From: Cloeon dipterum
Taxonomy: Eukaryota > Arthropoda > Insecta > Ephemeroptera > Baetidae
Reading direction: 5' to 3'
Length of the DNA: 64,000 bases
Assembly (NCBI RefSeq): GCF_949628265.1
Contig: NC_088786.1
Coordinates: forward strand, 2,294,001-2,358,000
Every line of letters starts with the position of its first letter. Positions within the stretch are counted from its first letter, which is position 1. Shown one piece after another: positions 1-10,940 of this stretch. Below the pieces are notes generated by a model. That model saw only the letters and a list, made by a program, of their open reading frames with translations. It made no database searches and had not been told where the DNA came from. Made by a program: the position numbers and the translations under genes.

Positions 1-1267
1 ACTCGTTGTACGCCTTCGAGTACAAATGGTTCAACATGGGCTGGGAGCTGCACAAAAGGCTCACTTTCATCGAAACCCAGTGGCCCTACTTCTTGGGATT
101 TGGCTTGCCGCTCACTTTTTGCACATCGATGGCGACCTCTCCTATTATGAAGTAGGATTTGGCCCTTTCAAATTGCAGCGGTGGCTCATATGTCTCTTTT
201 TCAGTGGCTGCTTGTTCTCAATTTTGTTCCCGTGGTTTATCGTCAGTGCCAACGAAGCTCAAGTTGTTGCCAACTCTTGGTGAGTGCTCATTTCCAGATA
301 CACAACATTACTATGTAGCCTGCCTTTAAATTTTGAGGACAGGGAAACTTTAAATTTTGAGATCCAGGTTAAAAAAGGGTATTTTTTGTTGGGGAGAATA
401 TTGTGAGAATCAAAGTGGCACAATTGGTTGACTTTTATCCTCGGAACATGCCCGAGGTGGGATAAGACCATCAGGACAGGTAAGAAATGGAACCCTGGTG
501 TCAGGGTAGCCTCCAAGCAATTGGTAGCCTGATGGATTCCAAAGGGTCGAATTGCACATTTTCTGATAGACTTGGATGTTCAAATTGTGTGCAGATCAAA
601 CCAGTACAGTGCCTTTCAGGCTTCGTTAAAGTGGCTAAACGTGGCATTTAATGAAACAGCTTTTTATAATTTTTGCCAGACATTTAAATTCGCTCAGGAG
701 ATTTATTCAACGTCTTAGACTTTAGAGACAGGGAGGGACTGCTATTTTTTCTGTTGGAAATTTAAAATACGCCTCTCTCAGGGAAACCAATGAATTAACT
801 GCAATCAATCGCTTACAATCGAATTTACTGCAGAAAAAGAAATTTAGCCACAGTGTTTAAAATTTAATCATAGCGCAAGACACGTGCTGTTTGCTTGCAC
901 TTTATGTGACTGCTCAATTCAGTCTCCAAAACAAGACAGAAGCCAGATTAAAACATATAACAAGAAGTGTTTTTTTTTACCAGCAGAAAAATGCCATAAA
1001 ATTCTGTGCACACGGCTGAAAAATTCAATAAGTCAATTTTATCTACATGAACCTTGTCTTGGTTTATTTACTCTGTTGCCCTTTCTTCGGGGTCAAATTA
1101 TGAACAAGTAAAAATGTGAAATTGCAATTTTCAGTGATTATCCAATGCAACTCTTCATGCCCGTGATCGCAATTTCCAACTTGGCGTTCAACAAAACTGT
1201 TGGAACTGGTGGAAATGCAGCTGGCGCGAACCCAAAAACAGCATCTGCTAGAGTGCAGAAGTCGTAG
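1..1267 (+). CDS. EI24: EI24-family ER/autophagy membrane protein, C-terminal part (5' end outside window)
   Basis: Three exons are visible: 1-151 (first whole codon at 3), 205-279 and 1135-1267, joined by GT..AG introns with matching phase and ending in TAG. They encode the last 118 residues. The stretch [11 protein letters not shown], then [13 protein letters not shown], then [18 protein letters not shown] is diagnostic of EI24 (etoposide-induced 2.4; PIG8), a multi-pass ER membrane protein. The family is known for roles in autophagy and p53-induced growth suppression. [10 protein letters not shown] and [13 protein letters not shown] are hydrophobic segments. The C-terminal tail after the last membrane segment is short and rich in small polar residues, ending RVQKS, as in other EI24 proteins with variable tails. 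The first intron is only 53 bp and the second is 855 bp. A polyadenylation signal AATAAA lies at 1503-1508. The N-terminal half lies upstream of the window. Identity is confident; its exact cellular role here is inferred from the family. Confidence 0.9.
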
Positions 1268-1502
1268 AGGAGGCTGATGTCCAAACGCCGACTACCGGAG
1301 CACCCATCAATATACATTCATATTTTTGCTGCATATTGAAATGATGACAAAAGTGACTCAATTGAACCATCATAAAAAATACCACAAGACTGATGCATTA
1401 CTTGCAACATATTGACCGTTTTCAAGGATCACGCAAACTTTTTGTTCAATTTTCATTTTGGATAATGTTTGATTTTCAAGTGAATGGCTGTGATTGATTT
1501 AA

Positions 1503-1508
1503 AATAAA
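1503..1508 (+). other. Polyadenylation signal of the EI24 gene
   Basis: AATAAA lies about 235 bp after the EI24 stop codon, on the same strand and in AT-rich sequence. It is the first exact match downstream of the gene. Confidence 0.5.
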
Positions 1509-3017
1509 GCATGAATAGCCACTTAACTAATTGCGTCGTAATTATATTTGTACACGTGCAGTGAATGTACATTTCAGCAACGCTGCTTTCATCAGAAATC
1601 TAGTGCGTGTTAATTTTTTCAATAACTTGGGGTTGATATTGACTATCAAAAAATTATGTTGAGCGGTTTTTTTCTGCCTACAGTGTAATCATTTCTCGCC
1701 ACAATTTCACTTTTAAAAATGTATGATTATCTGACGACGAATGGTGCGGAATAAAAACAATTAACAAAATGTAACACTTTTCCTGGTCCAAATTATTTCT
1801 GCAAAATCTGTCAATTTTAGTTAAAAATCAAATCGGCCAAATTTATTGTCAATTCGAGCCCAGCAACTGAAAGTATGAATTTTTGGAAGAATTTCCAGAA
1901 GGATATTTGTGTATTATTAACAGGACAAAACGGCATTTCTCAAAGAGTCGCATCGTTGTTGCGAGGGTGATGCATGGTCTGGGGTAAAAAATGAGCCTCG
2001 GTGGATGACACGTAAGAGATGACCTGTGACACTGCTAGCTGCTGGCCAAGACCGACTCCATTTAACTGTCCTGTCCGGGTAATTTAGTGGCTGTATTGTG
2101 CAGTCCGGCCCGCCCCTTGCTCCCTAGTTGTGCATCGATATCAACAGAAGAGAACAGCACAAAGCCGCGGAAAGAGAAGAAAAACAAATTTCTGGCCATT
2201 ATATGTATAGCAAGAAATATCCTCTCGTTCTTAGAAATATTTCATTTTTAGTGAAATCACGGGTTGCTGGACGGTTTTACGGTTTTAGCGGTGTCGCCAA
2301 ATTCGTCGATGGGTCTTACTTCAATTTAAATTGTTATGGCAAAAAAATTCAAATTTTTAAATTTTATTTGCAGGTTTACGGGACATATTTGGTGAATTTT
2401 GAAAATGCATTAAATAAATTCAAAACTCGTCAAGCCCGATCAAATGATCACCAAAATTTGAGGTCATCGGTCAAGGTCAAAGGTTACCAAGGCGCATTTT
2501 CGGAAATTTCCAGGAGTGTTTTGGGATTTTCCCGACAAGTCTGAAACGCCCTTCAAAAGTGCGATTTCAGGGCACGTGTGAACATGAGAGAAAATTTCGG
2601 CTTTGCTCTATTTTTCGTAATTCAAATTTTAAATCTCGAAGAACACAATAAATTGTTCCATTTTTGCAAAGGTTGTGAATGAGCGCCAAATCTCGGGCAA
2701 AAACTGCACACCGTTCGATTTGGCTTGACTTACTCTGGTGAGCTGAATGGTTTTTGGGGTGCTTCTCGCACCCCTAAATCCATACATTTCATTTTAAAGA
2801 TGATATTTTCGTTGTAATTGCAGAAGTGTTCAATTCGTGTTGCTGAAAAGGAAAATTGTATTAAATTTGATTTGATTGCTAAAGCTTTACTTCTTATCGC
2901 TTGGAATTATTATCAATTAAACACTTTGTATGATAAGAACCGTGGATGAGGTCATCGTTATTAACTCTACACTTCTGGAAAAACGAGTATCTAACTGATT
3001 TTCAGTTAAGACCACAA
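1509..3017. other. Intergenic, no gene recognised
   Basis: AT-rich sequence between EI24 and the tRNA. An open frame at 2128-2544 lacks an ATG start, splice support and recognisable motifs, so I do not call it a gene. Confidence 0.5.
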
Positions 3018-3090
3018 GCCTCGATAGCTCAGTTGGGAGAGCGTTAGACTGAAGATCTAAAGGTCCCCGGTTCAATCCCGGGTCTGGGCA
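3018..3090 (+). tRNA. tRNA-Phe (anticodon GAA)
   Basis: A 73-nt intronless tRNA. It has the A box around TAGCTCAGTTGGGAGAG, an anticodon loop CTGAAGA (GAA, Phe) closed by a TTAGA/TCTAA stem, and a T arm CCCGG-TTCAATC-CCGGG. A TTTT pol III terminator follows at 3094-3097. The body matches the usual animal tRNA-Phe very closely. The acceptor stem is unusual: GCCTCGA against TCTGGGC gives one T-G wobble (4-69) and one C-T mismatch (5-68). The rest is intact, so it may be functional or an early pseudogene. Confidence 0.9.
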
Positions 3091-3097
3091 ATCTTTT

Positions 3098-4974
3098 GTA
3101 AAATTTCCTAAACTATTGATCGTTTTGATAATTTTCTTTTGTTTAAATTTGATTCCAAATAAGGAGGAGAATGACTAACAAAATCACTAAATTGGACGCA
3201 TGTGCTCACCACGTGAATTCTTTTCAAAGGAAATGAGTATTTCTTACTGTTAAAAGTGACCCTAAGTGATAATAATGACCTTTATGAGCGGCAATACTGA
3301 TGAGTCCTTTTGCTCACAAATTTTCCAAAAGAAGCCGCCGGCCGGCCGGCAGTAAAAGGGAAAAAAAGCTTCTCATTAGTCACACACAAACAGCCCTCCA
3401 GTAGTTATCGAAGAGTAGAAGCAAAAGCGGCCCAGCGGCGGCAATTCATTTTTTCCCATCAATCGCGCGTCCCAACGACGCGCATTTTGCCAGTTTTTCT
3501 CACCATTAAGCGGCGGTCAATCTATCTCATCGCTCATGAGCGGCATTATTATTGCGCAATAATGGTTATTGCACGGCCTGGCCCAGTCATTTGTATTGCT
3601 TCTGGGTCCGGGGACCGCGACTCGTAATTGAGCCACATGAGTGAGATAGATGGATGGATGAATCCACAAGACGCACGCGTAAAAACAGACGCAGCCGAGC
3701 GCAGAAAATAAATAATGTTATACTTTTGGGGACATTTTTCCTGGCTCCCATATTGTGTAAGTAAGGTCTGTTTCGAATGAAAAAAGACGACGGCATGGTA
3801 ATAATAACGGGCCGAATTGCTTCCTGTTCGTTGTCTCCTTTTCGCAGCAAGACGACCAATTCAACTACCTTAATTAGGGTGGCAACAAGTTTGATTTTAC
3901 GGCAAACGGAAACCACGAGTAATAGACAACGTGTGCTTGGGCAACAGCATGTTGTTGGAATGAGATGGATTGTGTTTCAAAAGCGACAACTTTCTGCTAT
4001 GTGAGGGATTTTTCAGCATTGCTACAATTTTTAAAGCTACTGCTCACGAATCCACATTATTTAAATTGAATTAAAATATTTCTAGCTTTATATTTCAAAG
4101 AAATCAAGATTTCTTAAAACGACTTTAAAAATTACAAGTTTAGCGTCACTATTTGATTCCAACTAAAGGAATTTTACTAGCTTGGAAGTGGTTGATTAAT
4201 CGCTGCTGCTGCTGGAAAGTGGAAACGCGAAGAGCATCTGCCGCGTCTGATCTCATCCCCATTCTCCATTCTTTGCGCTGCGATCCCATTGATCAAAAGG
4301 TGCAAGTCCGTTTTGAGCGGTGCCGCGACAGTTGTTTGCCGGCCTTTTGTCACACTTTTCTGCTCAATTAGTTGAATAATGGATGCCTGCAAACACACAG
4401 ATTCGGATTTGCATGCGGTGTGTGATCGATGGCTTTTTAACGTGTCAAATTATGAGCGGAGCAGAGGCGCGTTCGCTGCTGATGGTAATTTTGTCGAGTG
4501 TCGCGTTGACTGCTGGCATTTACAGGTCAGTGAGCATAAAAGCCAGTGACGATTTCTCTCGGAAAAAGGGGCAGCAAGCCAACAAGCTGAATTGAAGGCC
4601 CACTAATGCTCTGCAAAATCAATCTGCGATGGCCTGGTGCGGGTCCTGCTCAAAAAAAAAAACAATCCACATTTCTTTAAAGGTTAAGGGTTTGGATTTT
4701 GAAGATTTATTTCAGGTCATTTTTTAAATAAAAATGAATTTATTATCAAAAGAAAATTAATTTAGGGTAAAAATTGGCTTTTTTTAGATTCAAATTGATT
4801 TTATTGAGCATGAGTAGGGCAACGGAACCCTAGATTTCCCCAAAGCCAAAAGAAATAAATTAACTAAATAAAAATAGATTCAATCAGAAACAATTAAGGA
4901 ATTCAGTATTTAAAAATTATTTTTGGGTTCCTATAATTCATCCTTAAGGCATCTTTATCCTATTCCATCCTCTC
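3098..4974. other. Intergenic, no gene recognised
   Basis: Mixed composition with a GC-rich patch at about 3330-3500 that includes a short GGCC-rich run. Open frames here overlap on both strands and lack domains or splice context. I see nothing I can support as a gene. Confidence 0.4.
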
Positions 4975-5328
4975 TTAAAGGCCGTCTTTGACAAGGTTTC
5001 TGAGCACACCAATCGATTCTTGAGGGTCGAATTAGGAAAAGTGGATATTTTAAACGTCTAGCGCGACGTGTGAACTTTTTCCCCGCCAAAACGATATGAA
5101 CTGCGCATGCGTCAGAGCTGGATTGAGCACTTGCTGTACTAATCACTTCTTTTTCAGATCCAGCCAGCTCTGACGCATGTGCAGCTCTCGCATTCATATT
5201 GTTATGGCGGGAAAAAAAGTTCGCACATCACGCTGGACTTTTTGGTCGGAAAAAATACCCACTTCACCAAACTCGACCCTCAAGAATCGATTGGTGTGCT
5301 CAGAAACTTCATCAAATACGGTCTTTAA
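4975..5328. repeat. Fold-back MITE family 1, copy 1 (TTAA ends)
   Basis: A near-palindromic element. The left arm begins after TTAA with AAGGCCGTCTTTGAC and runs through GAGCACACCAATCGATTCTT. The right arm carries the reverse complement (AAGAATCGATTGGTGTGCTC) and ends ACGGTCTTTAA. Both outer edges are TTAA, matching the target site used by piggyBac- and Kolobok-type transposons. The arms continue almost to the centre, where a TGCGCATGCG palindrome and GTCAGAGCTGG appear on each side. It encodes no transposase, so it is non-autonomous. Other copies are at 16542, 50573 and 55260. Confidence 0.9.
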
Positions 5329-7339
5329 AAAAGCCGCAATTAAATTTGTAAAAATATGTCAATTTTGTTGCGTTGAAATTGAAATGAAGAAGACCTCTTG
5401 CCGGATTTCGCTCTCAAAATCCGCTCTCTAATCTGTTCCGGGAGTGTGAGAAAAGAATGGTGCTGAGTTTGTCGAGAGCTTGCTTGCTTGACCCTCGATC
5501 AATCATCGGGTGTCAGTGGCTTATGAATTTTACCACCGTGGCCGCGGCGTCCATTTCCATTCGTTCTGCTGATTCTCCAGTCGCGCAGAGATAGCGTAGG
5601 CAAACCGCTGGACGCGGTTGCGGCACTGGCTGCTCGCCGACCAGGAGCAGACAGCATGACTCGGCACGCCGAGTCGCGACTCGTGGGGGAAATTGATTGA
5701 ATATAAATGATGAGACGATTGGAGATGCTCGTCGTCGATAGTGCAGCAAATTCGAATGCAAAGCTGCGACTTTTATCGCCAGCTAATTGAATTTTTCGAG
5801 TTTCCTGCTGCATGACCGCGATCGAAAATTGTTATTTGTGCGCCTCACTTTATCTGATTCCGGTTTTTTCTCGTCCGTGTGCTGTGGCGTCCGACGGGGG
5901 AGGTGATTGATGAATTGGTAATTGTTTCGGGCCATCGAATCACTTAGTGATTTTCAACTTCAACGAGCATGTGCTTTTCGTGAGCGAGCATGTGTTCGGC
6001 ATCACTTTCAAAACTCAGTTTCAACCGTTTCTTTTGATCGGTTTGTCGACAAATTCATTTAATTAAGCACGATGGGATGCTGAGAGAGTTTATCCAGAGG
6101 AGACGAGAGAGGAGAGAGCGAGACGCGCGGGGGTGGCGCAGCAGCAGCAGCTTGTGTAATCTCTATAAACATATTTAAATTTAGTGGACTCTCCCCTGTC
6201 ATATCTTGGGTAAATTTACATACAATTCATTTAAACGCGCACCCTTGACACATCAGCATTAAAATTCATCTCTCTGCTTTGCCTCTTTGACAAACGTAGT
6301 CATAAACTCGGAGAGGATTAAGTATTCATAAACGCAAATGCGACGTCATGCTTTTGCGATCAATATGACTTTGTTAATTTAATAAATTACACTAGGAAAT
6401 TCAACAAGCAAGAGTAATTTGATTCTAGTTTTCAAATTTAATTTTGCCTGATTTTAATGACTATTTGCTGTTAGAACGCCTTCATTCACGTAAAAATAAT
6501 AAATTCGGATTATTTTTAAATCTGCACAATTTATTCATGAGAAGTCATGCACTTTCGAAATTGGTTCAAATCGTGCAAACAAGCAAGATATTTTGTAAAT
6601 CGGACGATCAATCATGGATAGTTGATATAATATTGCGTTGAAGCACACAGCAGTTGCGACGTAATAACACAAGCAAAGCGTGAAACATGGCAGGTTGACT
6701 TAATGAAGCATTAATTGCATAATAATTGCGGTTCGCACGAATCGTCGGTATACCGGCAGCAGTTGTACAGAATGTGTTTGAATAAATATGCATTGTGCCC
6801 GGCATGCAAGGTGTGGTCCGCGTCTGCATTTGGCCAGCAGCTCATTTACCTCTGGCTCATGCCGAAATAAAACACAGGCTACGTGCATTAATTGCGAAAT
6901 GCGCGTCAAGCGCGCAGCAGCAGCAACTCAATTTCTGCGAACAGCTCGGCGGGCAGGGCCAAAATTATTGGCCAACGGCTAATAAAAGTCTGATTGCCCC
7001 GCCGGCTGGCAGAATATGCGTGTGTGTTCTTTGAAGTGGCCGCAGACAATGGCTCTGCTGGCTGCCAATTAGCCTTTCAAGCCTGATTAACGTCTCATCG
7101 CGCATGCACAACGCGTGCACCGAGCGCAGGAAACTCCAGGTGTCGCATCCCAATCACTGCAATAAAAATCATTTCTCCGGCAGTTACAGGGTCACCGATT
7201 TTAACTCAGTTTGGTATTTTTAACTCGCACCTTAATGCTGTCCTTTCAGGGATTATGTAAAATTACTAATTTCATAGTAGGCCACATAGTAATTTTATAA
7301 AACTTTAGTTTAAAAGACTCATTTTTCTCCGAACTCTTT
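5329..7339. other. Intergenic, no gene recognised
   Basis: A non-coding stretch with some purine-rich sequence (about 6090-6150, GAGAGA-type). Overlapping short frames on both strands have no domain content. Confidence 0.4.
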
Positions 7340-7707
7340 CCAATTCACCATTTGCGAAAGCCCTTGGTGTTCGAAACCACCAAAAGATGGCGCCAGCAGC
7401 TATTTTCGATTCGATTTCAGACTCAATTCTGCTGCTGTGCCGTAAAAATGACTTCCGAAAACAAAAATCAGCCAATCATCGTATAGAAGCGTCAGAAAAG
7501 TTTTCTTGTTTAAAAATATAAAAAATGGCCCGGGTTTCACGTCTCCAAGGCAATTGGCTGAACCAATTTTGATTTTCAGCACATCAAAGAGGAATGCAAA
7601 GTGGCAGGATTGAGTCAGAAATCGCAGTGCCATCAAATCGGAAATAGCCGCTGGCGCCTTCTATTGGCGGCCACGAACACCAAGGGCTTTCGCAAATGGT
7701 GAATTGG
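7340..7707. repeat. Fold-back MITE family 2, copy a
   Basis: Terminal inverted repeat: the left end CCAATTCACCATTTGCGAAA is matched in reverse complement by the right end TTTCGCAAATGGTGAATTGG. Inner sections also pair, for example the GGCGCCA motif near each end and the arms flanking the centre with GGCTGAACC and TTTTCAGCACATC. No coding capacity. Related copies are at 30759-31170 and 62694-62960, and a fragment is at 10880-10940. Confidence 0.85.
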
Positions 7708-10700
7708 TATATTTATGAAGAAAAGGGGTGCGTAGATTATTTATAATGATCATCACAGCCGCACAATTGTTTACAATTTCAATGTATTTTTAATTTCCCT
7801 CATTTGAAAGACAAATTGCTGCCCTTCTACTTAGGGAAGGCATTGTGATCGATTAAAATTGACAACCCGATCGTACGAATATACGATCGCCACAGGATGT
7901 GCTTTTCTGCACACAAATGCTGTCCCCCTCTGTAGTTGCGTGTGGCTGCGAATTTTTCTGCTTCTCTCCCCCTTTCTCGAACACCCACGTACTCTCTTTG
8001 TGCGGACGTTTTACCTCTTAATTCAAGCTAAAGAATGCCTTTAAAAATAATCGACGCCGCCTGCACTTTACTAGAAAAGCGCGAGTCGAAATATCTCTGC
8101 TCGTGTTTCCGGCCAGACACGCATTTCGCGGATTCTACGAATTAGGCGCAAAGCAATAAATGCAAATTTCACACCTTCCGGTCCGCTGTCTCCGCAGCTC
8201 GGAGGAAGGGTGGTTCCATAGTCATAAATTTGATTTTATTAGGATGCATTGTCGGAAATTTGGGTCCCAGATTGGAATCACGTTTTGATTTAGACATTTA
8301 GCTAACACAAACAAGGCTCTTCGCGTGATCATATTTGAATATGCTTAACTACCCATTGTCATCCATTTTCGAACGTCATTTGCATAATTTTAACTCAAAC
8401 GCTGCGATTAATAGAAACATATTGTTATAAAGCGAATAATCATAAATTCCAGCGCATAGACGGAGAGCTAAATGTAAATTAAGTGTTGCAAATTCACATT
8501 AAAAAAGAGCGCGATTTTTTATTGCAAAAATTTCATGGTGGAAAGTCTTTAGCATTTTGTCGGATACTGGAGCCAGCTAGTACTTCTCGAGAGCCAATTT
8601 TACGGCCGGCTGCAAAAGACAAGGAAGTTTCACTGCGCTTTCTCGCTTGATTCGGCTGCCACGCCTCCTTGGCCAGTTTTATTTCAAGTGCTGACTTGGC
8701 AGAGGCAATAACCAAAATGACCGGTACTTAAGACGCCGTTCTCCTTTGCGACGCCGAGAAATGCGTGCGTAAATATCGTGCTGCCGCTGGCTGCTGCCCG
8801 AGTTCCCATATTTCAAGAGCAGTGCGCCCGTCGCCGGGGGTGCGAACGGCCTGTCGGCCGGGGGAGCCGCAAATAATGAGACCACTCCAACACGCGGCAG
8901 TGTCAACATCTCGAGGATCAATTCATGCCTTTGACTTTTGACCCAAGTTGCAAGTTCCGACCATGCGAGCTGCCGAGCTGCTTGCAGAGGGAAGCGAAAA
9001 TCTTGATGTTGCGTTGCGTTTCAATTCTATCACACTTCACGCCAACAATTTTCAAGACCGTCTAATTTCATTAAAAATTCAGGAAATAAATTTTTTTCTT
9101 CAAATTTGAACATTTTCTTTTGGCAAACTATTAGCTTGGGCTTGTAATTAGATTTTGTGGCTTGTCTAATTTTACTTTTTTTGTACTCCAATTTACTTCT
9201 CATCCTTGTGGAAAAATTTCTTTTATCTTTCTTCTGTATTTTTAATACGGACAAGTTTATTTTTTCAAATCTTCATTTTGACAAATTTGGTTTTCCAAAC
9301 GGAACAAAATGGAATGCCCTAAACGAAAACCGTATTTTTGTAATTTTATTATTAAGTTATTTATTGCGTTTGGTTAGGCTCAAGGCCATCGAAACATACC
9401 AAATATAAATTCCTCCACGTCTTGAACACATCAACGATGACGTGATTTTTCGAGTTAAACAAAAGGGGTGGGTGCCAAGAACTTTTTGCGGCGGGGGTCC
9501 CGGCCCCCACCAGCCCATATAGAACTAAAACATAGACCGTTTTTTAAAAAATGAAAATTAGAAGTTCCGCCAGGTTTGGGTTGATTTAAACCCATAGGTG
9601 AATTAATATTAATTTTTATCCGTTTTTAGATGTTAACGCACTCAGGGGCGGCAGCGGGGGGGGGGGGGGGGGGCAAACCAACCTTTCCAACGCGGAGTTT
9701 TACGAGACGCATTTTTGTATTTTGGTTGGTTTCTGTGGGACCCCCATAGAACCGGAGCTATAAAATTATAAAATCCAAGAATGGTTCCAGACTCCAAAAT
9801 TTTAGAATTTCGTCACATTTTGCGCTTTTTGTTATACTGCGGCTATATAGGACTATGGCATATTGAAAGGGTGGTAGAAGTATTACAGAAGACGATTAAA
9901 AGAAGAAAATACAAGCCTATTCTTTCAAATATTATTGAACAAATGGTTAACCACAAGTGTTTTTTGCCATTTTTGTGTTACTCATTCCAAATCTGCCTTT
10001 TTGTACCAACAAACCCCGTTCTTGTACATAATTGAATGGTCTGCCACACAGAACTTTAGAGCGGGTTGCATAATCTCGACGACAACATTATTAATTTATT
10101 TTTATTAGATTGATAAAAAAAAATAAAAACATAAAATCACCCGTTGGTAGGCAAACGTTTTGAAATCGTCCAAAAAATCGATCCTTCGTCAATTTTGTCA
10201 ATCTGAAAATGAAAAATAAAATTGTAAGACAGCTAACCGACGCATGTTGCAAATTAAGAAAAATATGTGGAGCAAGCGGGAGAGATGCATCAACGAAAGG
10301 GTAATGACGAGGCGCATGCAATGGAACTGGGCGGAGTCGGCGTCGGTGCTCTAATAAAAGGGAGGAGGCGCCACGGGGGGCGCCTGATTTGCGCTCAGCG
10401 TCCGCCACCACTTTCTCCGCCGAGAGAGGGACAATTATCCTGGTTATTACCACTACTCGCTCCTCTCTCTTGCTCTGACACACTCATTAGCGCTGAATTA
10501 ATCTGGCCCAAGATGGCCGGCGCGCCAAATTGACTGTGCGCACTCGCGCAAATTTGTTCCTCGGCTAACTGCGAGCTTAGCGCTGCGCCCGAGCACCGAG
10601 CACGAGACTTTAATTGTGATGGGCGCTAATTTATTCCCTCTCTCACCGAGCCTTGCGACTTACTTAATCACGACAGCGCAATAAGTCTTTGCGGCTTCCT

Positions 10701-10879
10701 TCGCCAAGAGCAAATAAATAAAGGCCACAAACAGAGGATATATTTTTTGTACAAATATTTATGGATTGTGAGACATACGCGGAAGAAACGAGAAAATGCA
10801 TGTTTATAAATTATTAATTCGTCTACCGTGATTGATTGGGCTGATTTATTTGTAATGCGCGGCAAAAGATGATTGAAAT
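7708..10879. other. Gene-poor DNA with an 18-G homopolymer
   Basis: No gene recognised. Positions 9656-9673 are an uninterrupted run of 18 G. An open frame at 9781-10035 begins with ATG but shows no domain, signal peptide or splice context. Confidence 0.4.
9656..9673 (+). repeat. Poly-G homopolymer (18 G)
   Basis: A continuous G run directly visible, bounded by GCAGC and CAAACC. Such runs can form G-quadruplexes and are also prone to sequencing length error. Confidence 0.95.
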
Positions 10880-10940
10880 CAGTGCGGAAAGTGCCCAAAA
10901 TTATAATTGAACGGTGGCGCCATCTATTAGCTTTCCGGAG
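10880..10940 (+). repeat. Fragment of fold-back family 2
   Basis: Matches the right-hand part of the 30759-31170 copy: CGGAAAGTGCC followed by ACGGTGGCGCCATCTATTAG corresponds to CGGAAGTGCC...ACGGTGGCGCCATCTGTTGG there. No partner arm is seen. Confidence 0.55.

Noticed and set aside
2128-2544. 138-codon open frame
   Set aside because: No ATG at its start, no splice sites in frame and no recognisable motif; AT-rich composition like its surroundings.
9781-10035. 84-codon ATG frame near the poly-G run
   Set aside because: Hydrophobic but featureless, with no splice or promoter context. Such lengths occur by chance in AT-rich DNA.
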